From the NCBI RefSeq assembly GCF_000741285.1, contig NZ_JGZE01000012.1, positions 43,155-107,154 on the forward strand: a stretch of 64,000 bases of DNA. The letters run 5' to 3'. Shown one piece after another: positions 20,109 to 28,593 of the stretch. The stretch comes from Bifidobacterium mongoliense DSM 21395. GTDB lineage: Bacteria > Actinomycetota > Actinomycetes > Actinomycetales > Bifidobacteriaceae. The notes beneath the pieces are model-generated. The model was not told the origin of the DNA and did not search any database. It saw only the letters and a list, made by a program, of their open reading frames with translations. Both the position numbers and the translations under genes were made by a program. Every line of letters starts with the position of its first letter. Position 1 is the stretch's first letter.

Positions 20109-23018
20109 ATGAGTACACAGAAGTCGCGTCACGCCTTCGGGCGAATCGCCACGGTGGCCGTCGCCTCCCTGGCGATGATCATGGGCGGAGCCGTGAGCGC
20201 CCATGCGGAGGCAGCGTATCCATCGGATAAGAACCAACCCGATCTGGTCAATCTGCTTGCGCAGTACAAGGACTACTACAACCCATCCAATGCATTCAAC
20301 AGCAAGGATCCGTCATCATTCGGCAAGGGGACCGTGGTTGATGCGAAGGTTCTCGGCCACAATGATCAATCCACACAGCAGATTAACAATGCGGCCGCCG
20401 CCGGCGGCGATGGTGTGACCCCGACTGAGCAGCAGAAGCGTGCGCTGATTGATTCCGACTACAAAATGAGCGAGACTCTCCCCGATGCTCTGGGTTCTCA
20501 GTTGGGAGCGTGGTTTTCGCAAGGTCTCAGCGACGGCACCTTGTCGAAGACCGCCGATCTGCTCACTCGTACCGACCCGGTTTCAGGCAGGGGCAACTCC
20601 TTGGTCGCTGACTATCTCGATACCGGCACCGCCAAGACCACGTTCAATCACCCGCGCCCCTACGTCGACCGTACTGAGGCGGGATATCCGGCGGCGGGAT
20701 TGCACACGACGCTGGACATCAAGCGAGTTCCCGCGTGGACCGATGAGCAGGGCCGGAAGCACAACCCCAATTACGATGGCATGACGATTTCGGGCTCGTT
20801 CCCCTCGGGGCACACGACCTACGCGTTCTCCGGCGGTGTCGGACTGGCCACGCTGTTCCCGCAGTTGGGAACCGAAATCGTCACACGTGCTTCCGAGGCG
20901 GGCAACAACCGCATCGTGCTTGGTGTCCATTACTCGCTCGATATCATGGGCGGGCGCATCGATGGTGAGGCGGGCAACACCGCCCGATGGTCGGATGACC
21001 AATTCCGTGCCGACAAGCTCATGCCCGCTTACAACGAGCTCCAGAGCTACATGGCGAACAAATGTGTGAGTAATAACGTCGTGTCCAAGCAGTCCAGCGA
21101 CTACGACACCGTTGGGGCGTGCGTGGCCAAACTCGGTGCCAACGGCGCCAAGGGCTATGCCAACGCCTTCACCGACGCCGTATCCACGAAGCCCGTCACG
21201 GACCGCGCTTCGGCCATCGACGCCTACACCGCCAGAATGTCCTACGGATTCGCACAGGATGCCGCCAAGGCCGGACAGGCCGCCGTGGTGCCCCAGGGCG
21301 CCGAGAACCTGCTGCTCACCGCGTTCCCCGATCTGAGCGATGCCCAGCGCCGTCAGGTGCTGGCCGCTTCGGAAAGCGACTCCGGTTACCCCCTGGACGC
21401 CAGCTCGCAAGGATATCAGCGGCTCAACCTCGCCAAGGCATTCAGCGCCAAGGTGGTGCTCAGCGCCGACAAGTCAACCATCCTGTCCCTCACGTTCGGC
21501 AACAAAGCACCACTAACCACGGTCGTCAACAGCGGTGATGGCGTCACCTCGCTGCTCACCGACTTCAACACCTACTGGAAGGCGGGCGTCGGCGTGACGG
21601 ACGCCAGCAAGGCCGTGCTCAAGCATGACGACGAGCTGACCGAGTCCATCAACAACAAGGCCTTCGCCGAGGGCAAGGACGGTCAGGGCGCCCGTGCCGT
21701 ATCCGACGCGCAGATGAATTCCACCAACACCCTGTACGACGCTCTCGGCCCGGTGCTGGGAAGCTACTACAAGAAGGCCATGGACGCCGGCAAGCTGCCG
21801 AAGACCGCCCAATACCTGGCGGCGATGAACAAGTCCGCCTCCACAAGCAACGCCAAGGCCACCTACCAGCACCCGAGGCCCTACATCGATCGTCAGAACT
21901 ACGTGGGCACGACGCTGAACCTCAACGGGCTCAAACAGACGCTCACCATCGACAAGGTGCCGGCGTACTCCGACTTCAATTGGGGCGATGGGTCGGCCAA
22001 CGTCGACGAATACGCCGACCTGTACAACTCCGGTTCGTTCCCCTCCGGACACACCACGTTCGCGTTCACCCAGGGCACCGGTCTGGCGAGCATCCTGCCT
22101 GAGCTCGGTCCCGAGATCATGACGCGAGTCTCCGAAGCGGGCAACAACCGCATCGTGCTGGGCGTGCACTACCCGCTCGATATTCTCGGCGGGCATATCG
22201 CCGGGCAGTACGGGGTCGCCACCGCGCTGAACGACGACACCGCACGCCAGCAGAACGCCGATGCCCGCGCCGAGCTGGTCTCGCTTCTCACCGCGCAGTG
22301 CAAGGCCGACAAGCACGGCGACACCCTGCAGCAGTGCATCGACACCACCGGTGCCAATGCCAACCAGGGCTACGCCAACGCCTTCGTCGACGAGGTTTCG
22401 ACCAAGCCGGTAACCGACCGGACCTCCGCCATCGCGGCCTATAAGGCCCGCATGTCCTACGGATTCGAGAAGACCGGTGCGGCGGATGCCGCTCCCGTGG
22501 TGCCGGATCAGGCGGTCAATCTACTGGACAACGTCACTGCCTTCTCCGCGCTGACCAAGGATCAGAAGAAGGCCGTGCTGGCCGCGACCGAAGGTGGTTC
22601 GGGCTACCCGCTCGACGCCTCCAGCCAGGGCTGGGCGCGCATCGATCTGGCCGCGGCCTACAGCGCCAAGGTCACGCTCAGCGCCGACGGCACGAAGATC
22701 AAGAGCGTCGAACCCGGGCAGGCCACCGCTTCGGTGGTCCGCGCGACGACCGGCGGCGGGAATGCCGGGCATCCTGGAGACACCGGGGATACCGGGCAGT
22801 CTGCGGGTCAGCAGCCGTCGCACAACGACAACACCGTGAAGCCGAAGCCGACCGCCCAGGATGGTTCCGCGACGGGAACGAAGACCGTGGGATCCAAGCA
22901 TGCCGGCCTGGCGACCACCGGTTCGAGCCTCGCGCCGATCGCCACCTTGCTGGTCACGCTGGTCATCATCGGCACGGTGACGCTCGAGGTGATCGGCTAC
23001 CGGCGCCTTCGCCGATGA
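20109..23018 (+). CDS. Cell-wall-anchored phosphatase with two PAP2 domains
   Basis: 969 residues: signal peptide (ending near SAHAEA), two homologous modules of about 410 residues, a Pro/Thr-rich stalk, LATTG at 934-938, a membrane helix (LLVTLVIIGTVTLEVIGY) and an RRLRR tail. Each module carries the full acid-phosphatase motif set: HPRPYVDR/HPRPYIDR (near 181 and 587), SGSFPSGHTT (near 235 and 645) and NNRIVLGVHYxLDI, then a SGYPLDASSQG segment. Both active sites look intact. LAxTG is the recognition site of class E sortases, so covalent attachment to peptidoglycan is predicted. Likely removes phosphate from secreted or external substrates; the exact substrate is unknown. Start ATG 20109 with AAGGAC upstream. 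Confidence 0.9.
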   Translation: MSTQKSRHAFGRIATVAVASLAMIMGGAVSAHAEAAYPSDKNQPDLVNLLAQYKDYYNPSNAFNSKDPSSFGKGTVVDAKVLGHNDQSTQQINNAAAAGGDGVTPTEQQKRALIDSDYKMSETLPDALGSQLGAWFSQGLSDGTLSKTADLLTRTDPVSGRGNSLVADYLDTGTAKTTFNHPRPYVDRTEAGYPAAGLHTTLDIKRVPAWTDEQGRKHNPNYDGMTISGSFPSGHTTYAFSGGVGLATLFPQLGTEIVTRASEAGNNRIVLGVHYSLDIMGGRIDGEAGNTARWSDDQFRADKLMPAYNELQSYMANKCVSNNVVSKQSSDYDTVGACVAKLGANGAKGYANAFTDAVSTKPVTDRASAIDAYTARMSYGFAQDAAKAGQAAVVPQGAENLLLTAFPDLSDAQRRQVLAASESDSGYPLDASSQGYQRLNLAKAFSAKVVLSADKSTILSLTFGNKAPLTTVVNSGDGVTSLLTDFNTYWKAGVGVTDASKAVLKHDDELTESINNKAFAEGKDGQGARAVSDAQMNSTNTLYDALGPVLGSYYKKAMDAGKLPKTAQYLAAMNKSASTSNAKATYQHPRPYIDRQNYVGTTLNLNGLKQTLTIDKVPAYSDFNWGDGSANVDEYADLYNSGSFPSGHTTFAFTQGTGLASILPELGPEIMTRVSEAGNNRIVLGVHYPLDILGGHIAGQYGVATALNDDTARQQNADARAELVSLLTAQCKADKHGDTLQQCIDTTGANANQGYANAFVDEVSTKPVTDRTSAIAAYKARMSYGFEKTGAADAAPVVPDQAVNLLDNVTAFSALTKDQKKAVLAATEGGSGYPLDASSQGWARIDLAAAYSAKVTLSADGTKIKSVEPGQATASVVRATTGGGNAGHPGDTGDTGQSAGQQPSHNDNTVKPKPTAQDGSATGTKTVGSKHAGLATTGSSLAPIATLLVTLVIIGTVTLEVIGYRRLRR

Positions 23019-23333
23019 TCCCAGCACTCGGCGCCGTGTGGCGTTGAGCCAGGTGAGTCGATACCGATATGGCGGCTGAGGCGCGGAGCATTCCGTGTCC
23101 CGGCCGCCACTCGTATGGTTATGAGGATTCGGCACGGCACCGTCGTGCATGTGCCGACGGGACGCATGCAGGTCCCGTCAGTGGCTGTGCATATCGTGAC
23201 GCCGTGAACGGTGAAAGGCCGTTGCTCGACCGCCTGATTTGGATGGGCAGAGCCTTCTGGTTGCGATGGTAAGAGGGGGGTACTGTAGCCATCGAAGATA
23301 GCTCATAACGTCAATGTCGACAGAGGGTGGCGT
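23019..23333. other. Intergenic interval with two stem-loops
   Basis: TGGCGGC (23070) pairs with GCCGCCA (23103), and GACGGGAC (23156) pairs with GTCCCGTC (23172) around an 8-nt loop. Neither has a T tract. TACTGT at 23281 may be a -10 box for the ABC exporter genes that follow. Confidence 0.4.
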
Positions 23334-24143
23334 ATGGTTGCGTTGCTGAGAAGACAGCTGAGATCGGGGTTCCTCAGCTGGAAGTGGGGCGTCGTCGCGG
23401 TGGCGACGGTGCTCATCTTGCTGTTGCAATACCGCACCGCATTCTATATGCCATGGAAGTTGCTGCAACCGAACCCGAATTTCTTCAACTACATGCTGTT
23501 GTTCAGCTATTTCGGACGGGGATCGAATATCTATCTCGTGGTGCTGCCGTTCCTGGCGGCGTTCATCGGAGGCAGCATCTACTCCGATGAACGCCTCAGC
23601 GGGCGGCTCGGCCTGATCCAGACGCGCACCCCCCATGATCGCATTGCGCGCACCTCGTTGCTCTCGGGATTCATCCTCGGCGGTTGTGCGGGTATCACCC
23701 CGCTCATGGTCAGTCTGGTCATCGCCGTGATTCACCGCCCCCATATGTGGTTCGTCGAAGGCGTCCTCAATGCCTACAACTATCCGCTCATCGACAGTCG
23801 CTCGTGGGTGTATGGCATATACCGATACAATCAGATTCTGCTGCTTGTACTCACGGTCATCTATGTGTTTGTCCTTGCCGGCCTCATGGCTGATGTCGCC
23901 GTTAGCGTTTCGTTCTTCACGCGTACACGCTACATCGAGGTGCTGGCGCCCATCATCCTCACCGTGGCGGTGTGGGGTTTCGCGGGGGTGTTCGACGTGT
24001 ATGGACTGTGCTACATCAATTTCCTGCATTTCGGCGTGGCGAACAGACCCCCCAACGAGCTCGGCGCCGCGCTCACCCTGCCGGTGCTGGCCGCGATCGT
24101 GGCCGCGTTATACATGCGGAAGCGTGCCCGGGATGCGTTCTGA
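23334..24143 (+). CDS. ABC exporter permease-like membrane protein 1
   Basis: 269 residues with about six hydrophobic segments, the first at residues 18-32 and the last at 245-258, ending in RKRARD. The layout (N-terminal RRQLRSGFLSWK, a charged loop SDERLSGRLGLIQTRTPHDR after helix 2) resembles ABC-2 type permeases of drug or lantibiotic-immunity exporters, but no strong family motif is visible. AGAGGG precedes ATG 23334. First of four consecutive plus-strand genes that end with an ABC ATPase; the operon identity drives the call. Confidence 0.7.
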   Translation: MVALLRRQLRSGFLSWKWGVVAVATVLILLLQYRTAFYMPWKLLQPNPNFFNYMLLFSYFGRGSNIYLVVLPFLAAFIGGSIYSDERLSGRLGLIQTRTPHDRIARTSLLSGFILGGCAGITPLMVSLVIAVIHRPHMWFVEGVLNAYNYPLIDSRSWVYGIYRYNQILLLVLTVIYVFVLAGLMADVAVSVSFFTRTRYIEVLAPIILTVAVWGFAGVFDVYGLCYINFLHFGVANRPPNELGAALTLPVLAAIVAALYMRKRARDAF

Positions 24144-24819
24144 TGTGATGATGCGCTGGCAACGGATGAACCTCATCGCCAAGCTGGTTCTGTTGACGTT
24201 CGTGCTGCTCTCGGTCGGCACGAGAGTGTATCAGTTCGTGGATCCCAATGTGCCCACAGCGGCGTCCTCCATCGATTATTTCCTCAATGTGAATGCGTTC
24301 GCCACTCCCGAGATTTGCCCCTTTCTGATTGTGTTCTGCGCAGGAGCCACGCGGTATGAGGCCTTTGAACGGGTAAGGGTTTCGGCGCATCACGAACTCG
24401 GGGCCAATGTCATCTGGATGGTGCAGTGTGCCGCCGCCGTGGCGTTGTTCGGATTGCTCTCATGGTGTGGGGTCGAGTTCCTCCTCTCCGGAAGAACATG
24501 GGACATCCCCCTGGGTGTGAGCGTGGCGGTGTTCGCGCAGATGCTGATGAACACTTTCATGGAACTCATCGTCATCGGGTTCGTCCAGTTTCTGCCGATC
24601 AACGCCGGCGTGTCATGGGGCAAGGCCATGTCCGCCATGTTGCTGTTCCTGCTCGTCTGCAATTGGGTGTTTCACAACTGGGCGGAGATCATACCGGAGA
24701 CGTTGTTCTACTTCCTGCCTCTGGTGCCGCCTACGTTCGACGGTCTGGCGTCCGCAAAACTGCCGCCGTTCGTGGGGGCGGTCGTGCTGCTGGTTCATGG
24801 CCAACCGGTTCCTCTATGA
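24133..24819 (+). CDS. ABC exporter permease-like membrane protein 2 (possible C-terminal frameshift)
   Basis: A polytopic protein of about 228 residues with six hydrophobic segments; it shares with protein 1 the overall layout but little sequence. Start uncertain: ATG 24133 overlaps the preceding gene by 11 nt; ATG 24148 and 24166 are alternatives, none with a ribosome binding site. The frame ends VVLLVHGQPVPL at 24819. One base later a second frame continues MANRFLYDHHERLTD to a stop at 24843, just before the next gene. That ending looks more natural for a permease tail, so a one-base shift near 24790-24797 is suspected. Confidence 0.6.
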   Translation: MRSDVMMRWQRMNLIAKLVLLTFVLLSVGTRVYQFVDPNVPTAASSIDYFLNVNAFATPEICPFLIVFCAGATRYEAFERVRVSAHHELGANVIWMVQCAAAVALFGLLSWCGVEFLLSGRTWDIPLGVSVAVFAQMLMNTFMELIVIGFVQFLPINAGVSWGKAMSAMLLFLLVCNWVFHNWAEIIPETLFYFLPLVPPTFDGLASAKLPPFVGAVVLLVHGQPVPL

Positions 24820-24845
24820 TCACCATGAACGATTGACGGACTGAC

Positions 24846-25514
24846 ATGCGACGGCCATGGTTTGACCTCGGTGCGCAACTGCGTGATCGTCTCGCGCTGC
24901 GCGTGGCGTTGGGTTCCATCTACATCTGCATATTGCTGGCCTATGTGCTGGGAGTGCCCGATGCCGACAGGTTTCCCGGCATGATGCCCCGGGCGGATGC
25001 CACGCCGTATACGGCGCTTCCCTTCGATATGACATCATTCGCCTTTCTCATGTTCGGTGTGCTGCTTTCCCTGGAACAGCCGAGCGACTATCTGCTTGCG
25101 GACAACTGGATGGTCTACATCCGGCGACGTCGCGGGTTGGGCAGGTTCATGCGCTATCTGGCGGTGGTGCTCGCATACGCCCTGGCATTCTTGTTCCCTC
25201 AGCTCGCGATTACCTGGTGGGCGGTCCGGGGGTCTTTCAACGGGCATGTTCTGGAGGGATTCGTGTGTTCGACCGGCATGGTGATCGTCCTGCTCCTGGT
25301 CGCCAACATCGCCAGGATGTTGGATGGCCGCGCTGTGGGGTATCTCATATGCCTGGTGGTGGCATATGGCTATTCGGGCGTCGGGGACGTCCAGCATGCA
25401 TTCGTGGGGCACACGTTGGGAGTTGTGCCGAACTGGTCCATCATCATCGTCGTGTCGGTCGTGGGCCTGACCGGCGTCAACGTCACGATCTTCAACCACA
25501 AGGAATTGCTGTAG
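24846..25514 (+). CDS. ABC exporter permease-like membrane protein 3
   Basis: 222 residues with six hydrophobic segments. A conserved-looking loop NWMVYIRRRRGLGRFMRYLA lies between helices 2 and 3. No catalytic or family motif is recognised. It is assigned to the exporter by position: 9 nt upstream of the ATPase and directly after two similar membrane proteins. A strong ribosome binding site is missing (GGACTGAC only), so translation may be coupled to the upstream gene. Confidence 0.65.
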   Translation: MRRPWFDLGAQLRDRLALRVALGSIYICILLAYVLGVPDADRFPGMMPRADATPYTALPFDMTSFAFLMFGVLLSLEQPSDYLLADNWMVYIRRRRGLGRFMRYLAVVLAYALAFLFPQLAITWWAVRGSFNGHVLEGFVCSTGMVIVLLLVANIARMLDGRAVGYLICLVVAYGYSGVGDVQHAFVGHTLGVVPNWSIIIVVSVVGLTGVNVTIFNHKELL

Positions 25515-25523
25515 GAGGCATAC

Positions 25524-26213
25524 ATGTACGTGCAGATCAACGACTTCACGAAGACCATCGGCGGGAAAACCGTGCTTGACGCGATTCGTGTGGGGTTCGA
25601 GGAAGGTACGGTGAACGGCATCGTCGGGCCCAACGGCTCCGGGAAGACCATGCTGTTGAGGGCCCTGTGCGGGTTCATACGCCCCACCGCCGGAGGCGTA
25701 TCCATCGCCGGCAAGCCCGTCGTGTTCAACGAAAGCCTGCCCGAGCGTGTCGGCGTGATCATCGAGATGCCGGGCTTCATCGCGGGCAGAACGGCGATGG
25801 AGAACCTCGAGTATCTCGCCGGGCTCGACGGCGACTGGGATCCACGAGAGACGCTGAGGCTCATGAGCCTGTTCGATCTGTACGAACACCGCGACAAAAA
25901 GGTCAAATCCTATTCACTGGGCATGCGTCAGAAGCTCGCCATCGTGCAGGCGCTCATGGAGCACCAACGACTGGTGCTCCTCGACGAACCGACCAACGGG
26001 CTCGACCGCGCATCGGTCACAGCGTTTCTCGAGGAAATCGGTCGGCAGCGGGAGGGCGGGGCCACCGTGATCATCGCCTCCCACCACGATGACGAGATCA
26101 GGCAGGTCTGCGACCATATCTATACCATGGAAAACGGCCGTTTGGACACCGGCCACGTCGTATCGCCCGCGGTCGTTCTTGCTGGCGGGCATGGTGACGA
26201 GTCGGCTGACTGA
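25524..26213 (+). CDS. ABC transporter ATP-binding protein of the three-permease exporter
   Basis: 229 residues, a complete ABC ATPase: Walker A GPNGSGKT near residue 35, Q-loop-region VGVIIEMPGF, signature YSLGMRQK, Walker B LVLLDEPTNGLD and switch H in IIASHHDDEIRQ. The spacing and the LGMRQ signature are those of the CcmA/NatA-like exporters that energise ABC-2 permeases (antibiotic resistance, lantibiotic immunity, sodium export). TAGGAGG precedes ATG 25524. Last gene of the cluster; the substrate is unknown. Confidence 0.88.
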   Translation: MYVQINDFTKTIGGKTVLDAIRVGFEEGTVNGIVGPNGSGKTMLLRALCGFIRPTAGGVSIAGKPVVFNESLPERVGVIIEMPGFIAGRTAMENLEYLAGLDGDWDPRETLRLMSLFDLYEHRDKKVKSYSLGMRQKLAIVQALMEHQRLVLLDEPTNGLDRASVTAFLEEIGRQREGGATVIIASHHDDEIRQVCDHIYTMENGRLDTGHVVSPAVVLAGGHGDESAD

Positions 26214-26243
26214 ACCGGCGCGTTCCGGCGCCCGCGAGAGCGT

Positions 26244-26615
26244 TCAGTCGTTCGGATCGTCTGGTTCCTCGTCGGTATAGTCAGAGCCGGCATCGTCGCG
26301 CTCGCGATGACGGGACCACTCGCGCACCATCTCGTCGTGATGCTCGTTGAGCGCGGCCTTCACGCCCGATTTCACAATCGCGCGGTAGAAGAGGAACACG
26401 AAGACCATCAGCACCGAGGTGACGGCGAACGCGACCAGTGCGCTGCCGACGTGCTCCTTGTCCTGTTGGGACAGGGGCAACGGATTCTTGGCCTGTGCCG
26501 TCTTCGCGACGTCGCGCCATGCCGCTTTGAGGTTGTCCGCCTGACCGGTGAACTGATCGCCGAGCTGATTGCGCAAGGCGTCGAGATCCAGGTCGTTGAG
26601 CTGTTGCAATGTCAT
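26244..26615 (-). CDS. Small single-pass membrane protein, function unknown
   Basis: 123 residues. An N-terminal amphipathic part (MTLQQLNDLDLDALRNQLGD) is followed by one membrane helix near 64-83 (ALVAFAVTSVLMVFVFLFYR) and a short acidic C-terminal tail (DDAGSDYTDEEPDDPND). GGGAGG lies six bases before ATG 26615; the longer frame from 26687 has no such site. It faces the ABC exporter tail to tail and has no visible link to it. Confidence 0.75.
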   Translation of the reverse strand: MTLQQLNDLDLDALRNQLGDQFTGQADNLKAAWRDVAKTAQAKNPLPLSQQDKEHVGSALVAFAVTSVLMVFVFLFYRAIVKSGVKAALNEHHDEMVREWSRHRERDDAGSDYTDEEPDDPND

Positions 26616-26793
26616 GATTGCCTCCCTGTGGTATCGGGTGCCGGCGCCGTGACGACTTGGGGACGCCCCGATGCCGACCTTGTGCACCCATCATCCCATA
26701 TAATGCTGATGCTTGTTTGTTTCAGGGGCGTAATAGCAGGCTTGGCCAAGCCGGTTTTCTGCGGTGATGATCGGATTGCAGTGGATTCTGAGC

Positions 26794-26915
26794 CGAGCGT
26801 GCAAGTTTTGAGAACTTGGTGAAGTAGGACGGTCCGTTTTCGGCTTCATTCCGGTCGGTTTTCCAAGGATTTGGGGCGTTGCTACTTCGGCAAGTTCTCA
26901 AAACTTGCACGCTCG
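26794..26915. repeat. Element bounded by perfect 25-bp inverted repeats
   Basis: Left arm 26794-26818 (begins CGAGCGTGCAAGTTTTGAGA) and right arm 26891-26915 are exact reverse complements. Pairing continues inward with two mismatches through GAAGTAG/CTACTTC. The 55-nt centre encodes nothing. It resembles a miniature inverted-repeat element or a very stable RNA hairpin. The rest of 26616-27314 has no supported gene. Confidence 0.9.
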
Positions 26916-27314
26916 CCGCGAGTGGGCTCAAATACAGGCTCCGGATGTGTCCGACGCAGCATTTCGGGGCCGGACTAGGCGCGGAGCTCGACGGTGCACT
27001 CGACGGTGCGCACGGCGGGGCGTGCGAGCACCCATGGCCCGGCGTGACCGGGGTCTCATGCGCGGGCCCGGGCGTCCCGCGTCCCGCGGCAACCCACATT
27101 CGTCCGCCGGTCCTCTGGAACGGAGCTCTCCGGCAGGTGCAGCGCTCAGTGTCACGATGGACGGGGCTGTCACGAGTGCGTATGATGAACCTTCGCCCGC
27201 GGTCATGACGGCTGCGGCGCCCGCGGAGGTCATGCGTGAAGGCCCATGACGACCGGCAATGGACGCGCTGCTCGTCGGCGTGGTATGTGGTATGTGAGGA
27301 GAATACGGGATTTT

Positions 27315-28475
27315 ATGGTCGGTATGCGTGATGTGGCGAAGAAGGCCGGAGCCTCCCTGAGCACGGTGTCGTTGGTGGTGAACGGCAACGGGTATGTGTC
27401 GAGGGAGATGCGCGGGCGCATCGAGCGCGCCATGGCGGACCTCGATTACATCCCCAACGAGTTGGCGCGCAATCTGTATCGTGGTCGCACCGGCATCATC
27501 GGCATGATCGTGCCCACCATTCGTCATCCGTTCTTTGCCACGCTGACGGCCGCCGTCCAGCGCGCGCTGTCCGACAAGGGGCTGCGCACCATGCTGTGTT
27601 CGACGGCGGACGCCGGTCACGGCGAGGCGGAGTACGTCGACATGCTGCGCCGCCACATGATGGACGGCATCATCATGGCCGCGCACACCACGCATGATAA
27701 GGATTATTGGACGTCGATAGGCCGGCCGGTCGTCGCCTTCGACCGGTATCTGGGGCCGGGCATCCCAGTCGTTCGGGCGGATCACCGGCAGGAGGGCGAG
27801 CTGGTGGCGGACCTGCTGCTGCGTACGGGCGCCCGACACGTTGCGGCGATCGGCGGTCCGCGGGAGCAGTTCCATGATTGGTCGGGGCGTTCTTCGTCCG
27901 GGCACGCCGTGGACCCGGTCGGCGGTACCTTCGGTACGACGTTCCCTACTGTGGATCGCTATCTGCAGTTGGAGCGTCGGCTCGGAGCGGAGGGGGTGCG
28001 CTGCGCGTACCTCGAGTCGGGTGACGTCGATGATTTCGCCGGATACTCACACGCCGCCCGTGCGGTGTTCGAACGGTACCCAGACGCCGATGCCATCGTG
28101 GCCCCCGACGTCGGTGCGGCCTATGGCGTGCAGGAGGCGCTCCGAAGGGGGGTGCGCATACCCCAAGACCTGCAGGTCGTCGCCTATGACGGCACATATG
28201 TGACCCAGACGGCAGGCTTGCGCATGACCGCCGTGCGGCAGGACTTCGATGCGATGGCCGCCATGATGGGCCGCAGGATGCTGGAGGCGATCGATGCCGA
28301 TGCCGCGCGCGGTGCACCGTTGTCAGCGCCGTCTCCGACAACCGCCTCACAGTCGGCTTCGGACCCGGTGGCGGCCGCCGGCGTCGGTGCGGCGGGCGCT
28401 GCACCGGATGGCGTCGACGGGTCGCACGAGGCCGTCATCCCCGTCGCCATGGTGCCTGGCATGACGACGCGTTGA
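27315..28475 (+). CDS. LacI-family transcriptional regulator
   Basis: 386 residues. The N-terminal helix-turn-helix reads VGMRDVAKKAGASLSTVSLV, followed by the hinge helix and the periplasmic-binding-protein-like domain (GIIGMIVPTIRHPFFATL; PVVAFDRYL; DLQVVAYDGT). In LacI proteins such domains bind a sugar or sugar phosphate. The tail beyond residue 335 is Ala/Pro/Ser-rich and not part of the fold. Start ATG 27315 is chosen from family length; GAGGAGA is rather far upstream (about 14 nt). It directly precedes the sucrose phosphorylase gene, whose promoter region has a LacI-type palindrome, so it is the likely repressor of that gene and perhaps itself. Confidence 0.88.
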   Translation: MVGMRDVAKKAGASLSTVSLVVNGNGYVSREMRGRIERAMADLDYIPNELARNLYRGRTGIIGMIVPTIRHPFFATLTAAVQRALSDKGLRTMLCSTADAGHGEAEYVDMLRRHMMDGIIMAAHTTHDKDYWTSIGRPVVAFDRYLGPGIPVVRADHRQEGELVADLLLRTGARHVAAIGGPREQFHDWSGRSSSGHAVDPVGGTFGTTFPTVDRYLQLERRLGAEGVRCAYLESGDVDDFAGYSHAARAVFERYPDADAIVAPDVGAAYGVQEALRRGVRIPQDLQVVAYDGTYVTQTAGLRMTAVRQDFDAMAAMMGRRMLEAIDADAARGAPLSAPSPTTASQSASDPVAAAGVGAAGAAPDGVDGSHEAVIPVAMVPGMTTR

Positions 28476-28514
28476 GAGGGTGGGTAAGTTGTGCCCCTCG
28501 AATGCGTGCGATAG

Positions 28515-28532
28515 TATGAAACCGGTTCGATA
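28515..28532. promoter_or_regulatory. Candidate LacI-type operator upstream of sucrose phosphorylase
   Basis: TATGAAACCGGTTCGATA is an 18-bp palindrome with a central CpG-type pair and two mismatches, as in LacI-family operators. It lies just upstream of a TATGAT (28536-28541) that could be the -10 box. Confidence 0.55.
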
Positions 28533-28593
28533 TCGTATGATGTGAGTCTGCGATTCGTCAACATTTGCCCGCTCATGACGTCAAAGGGGTCTC

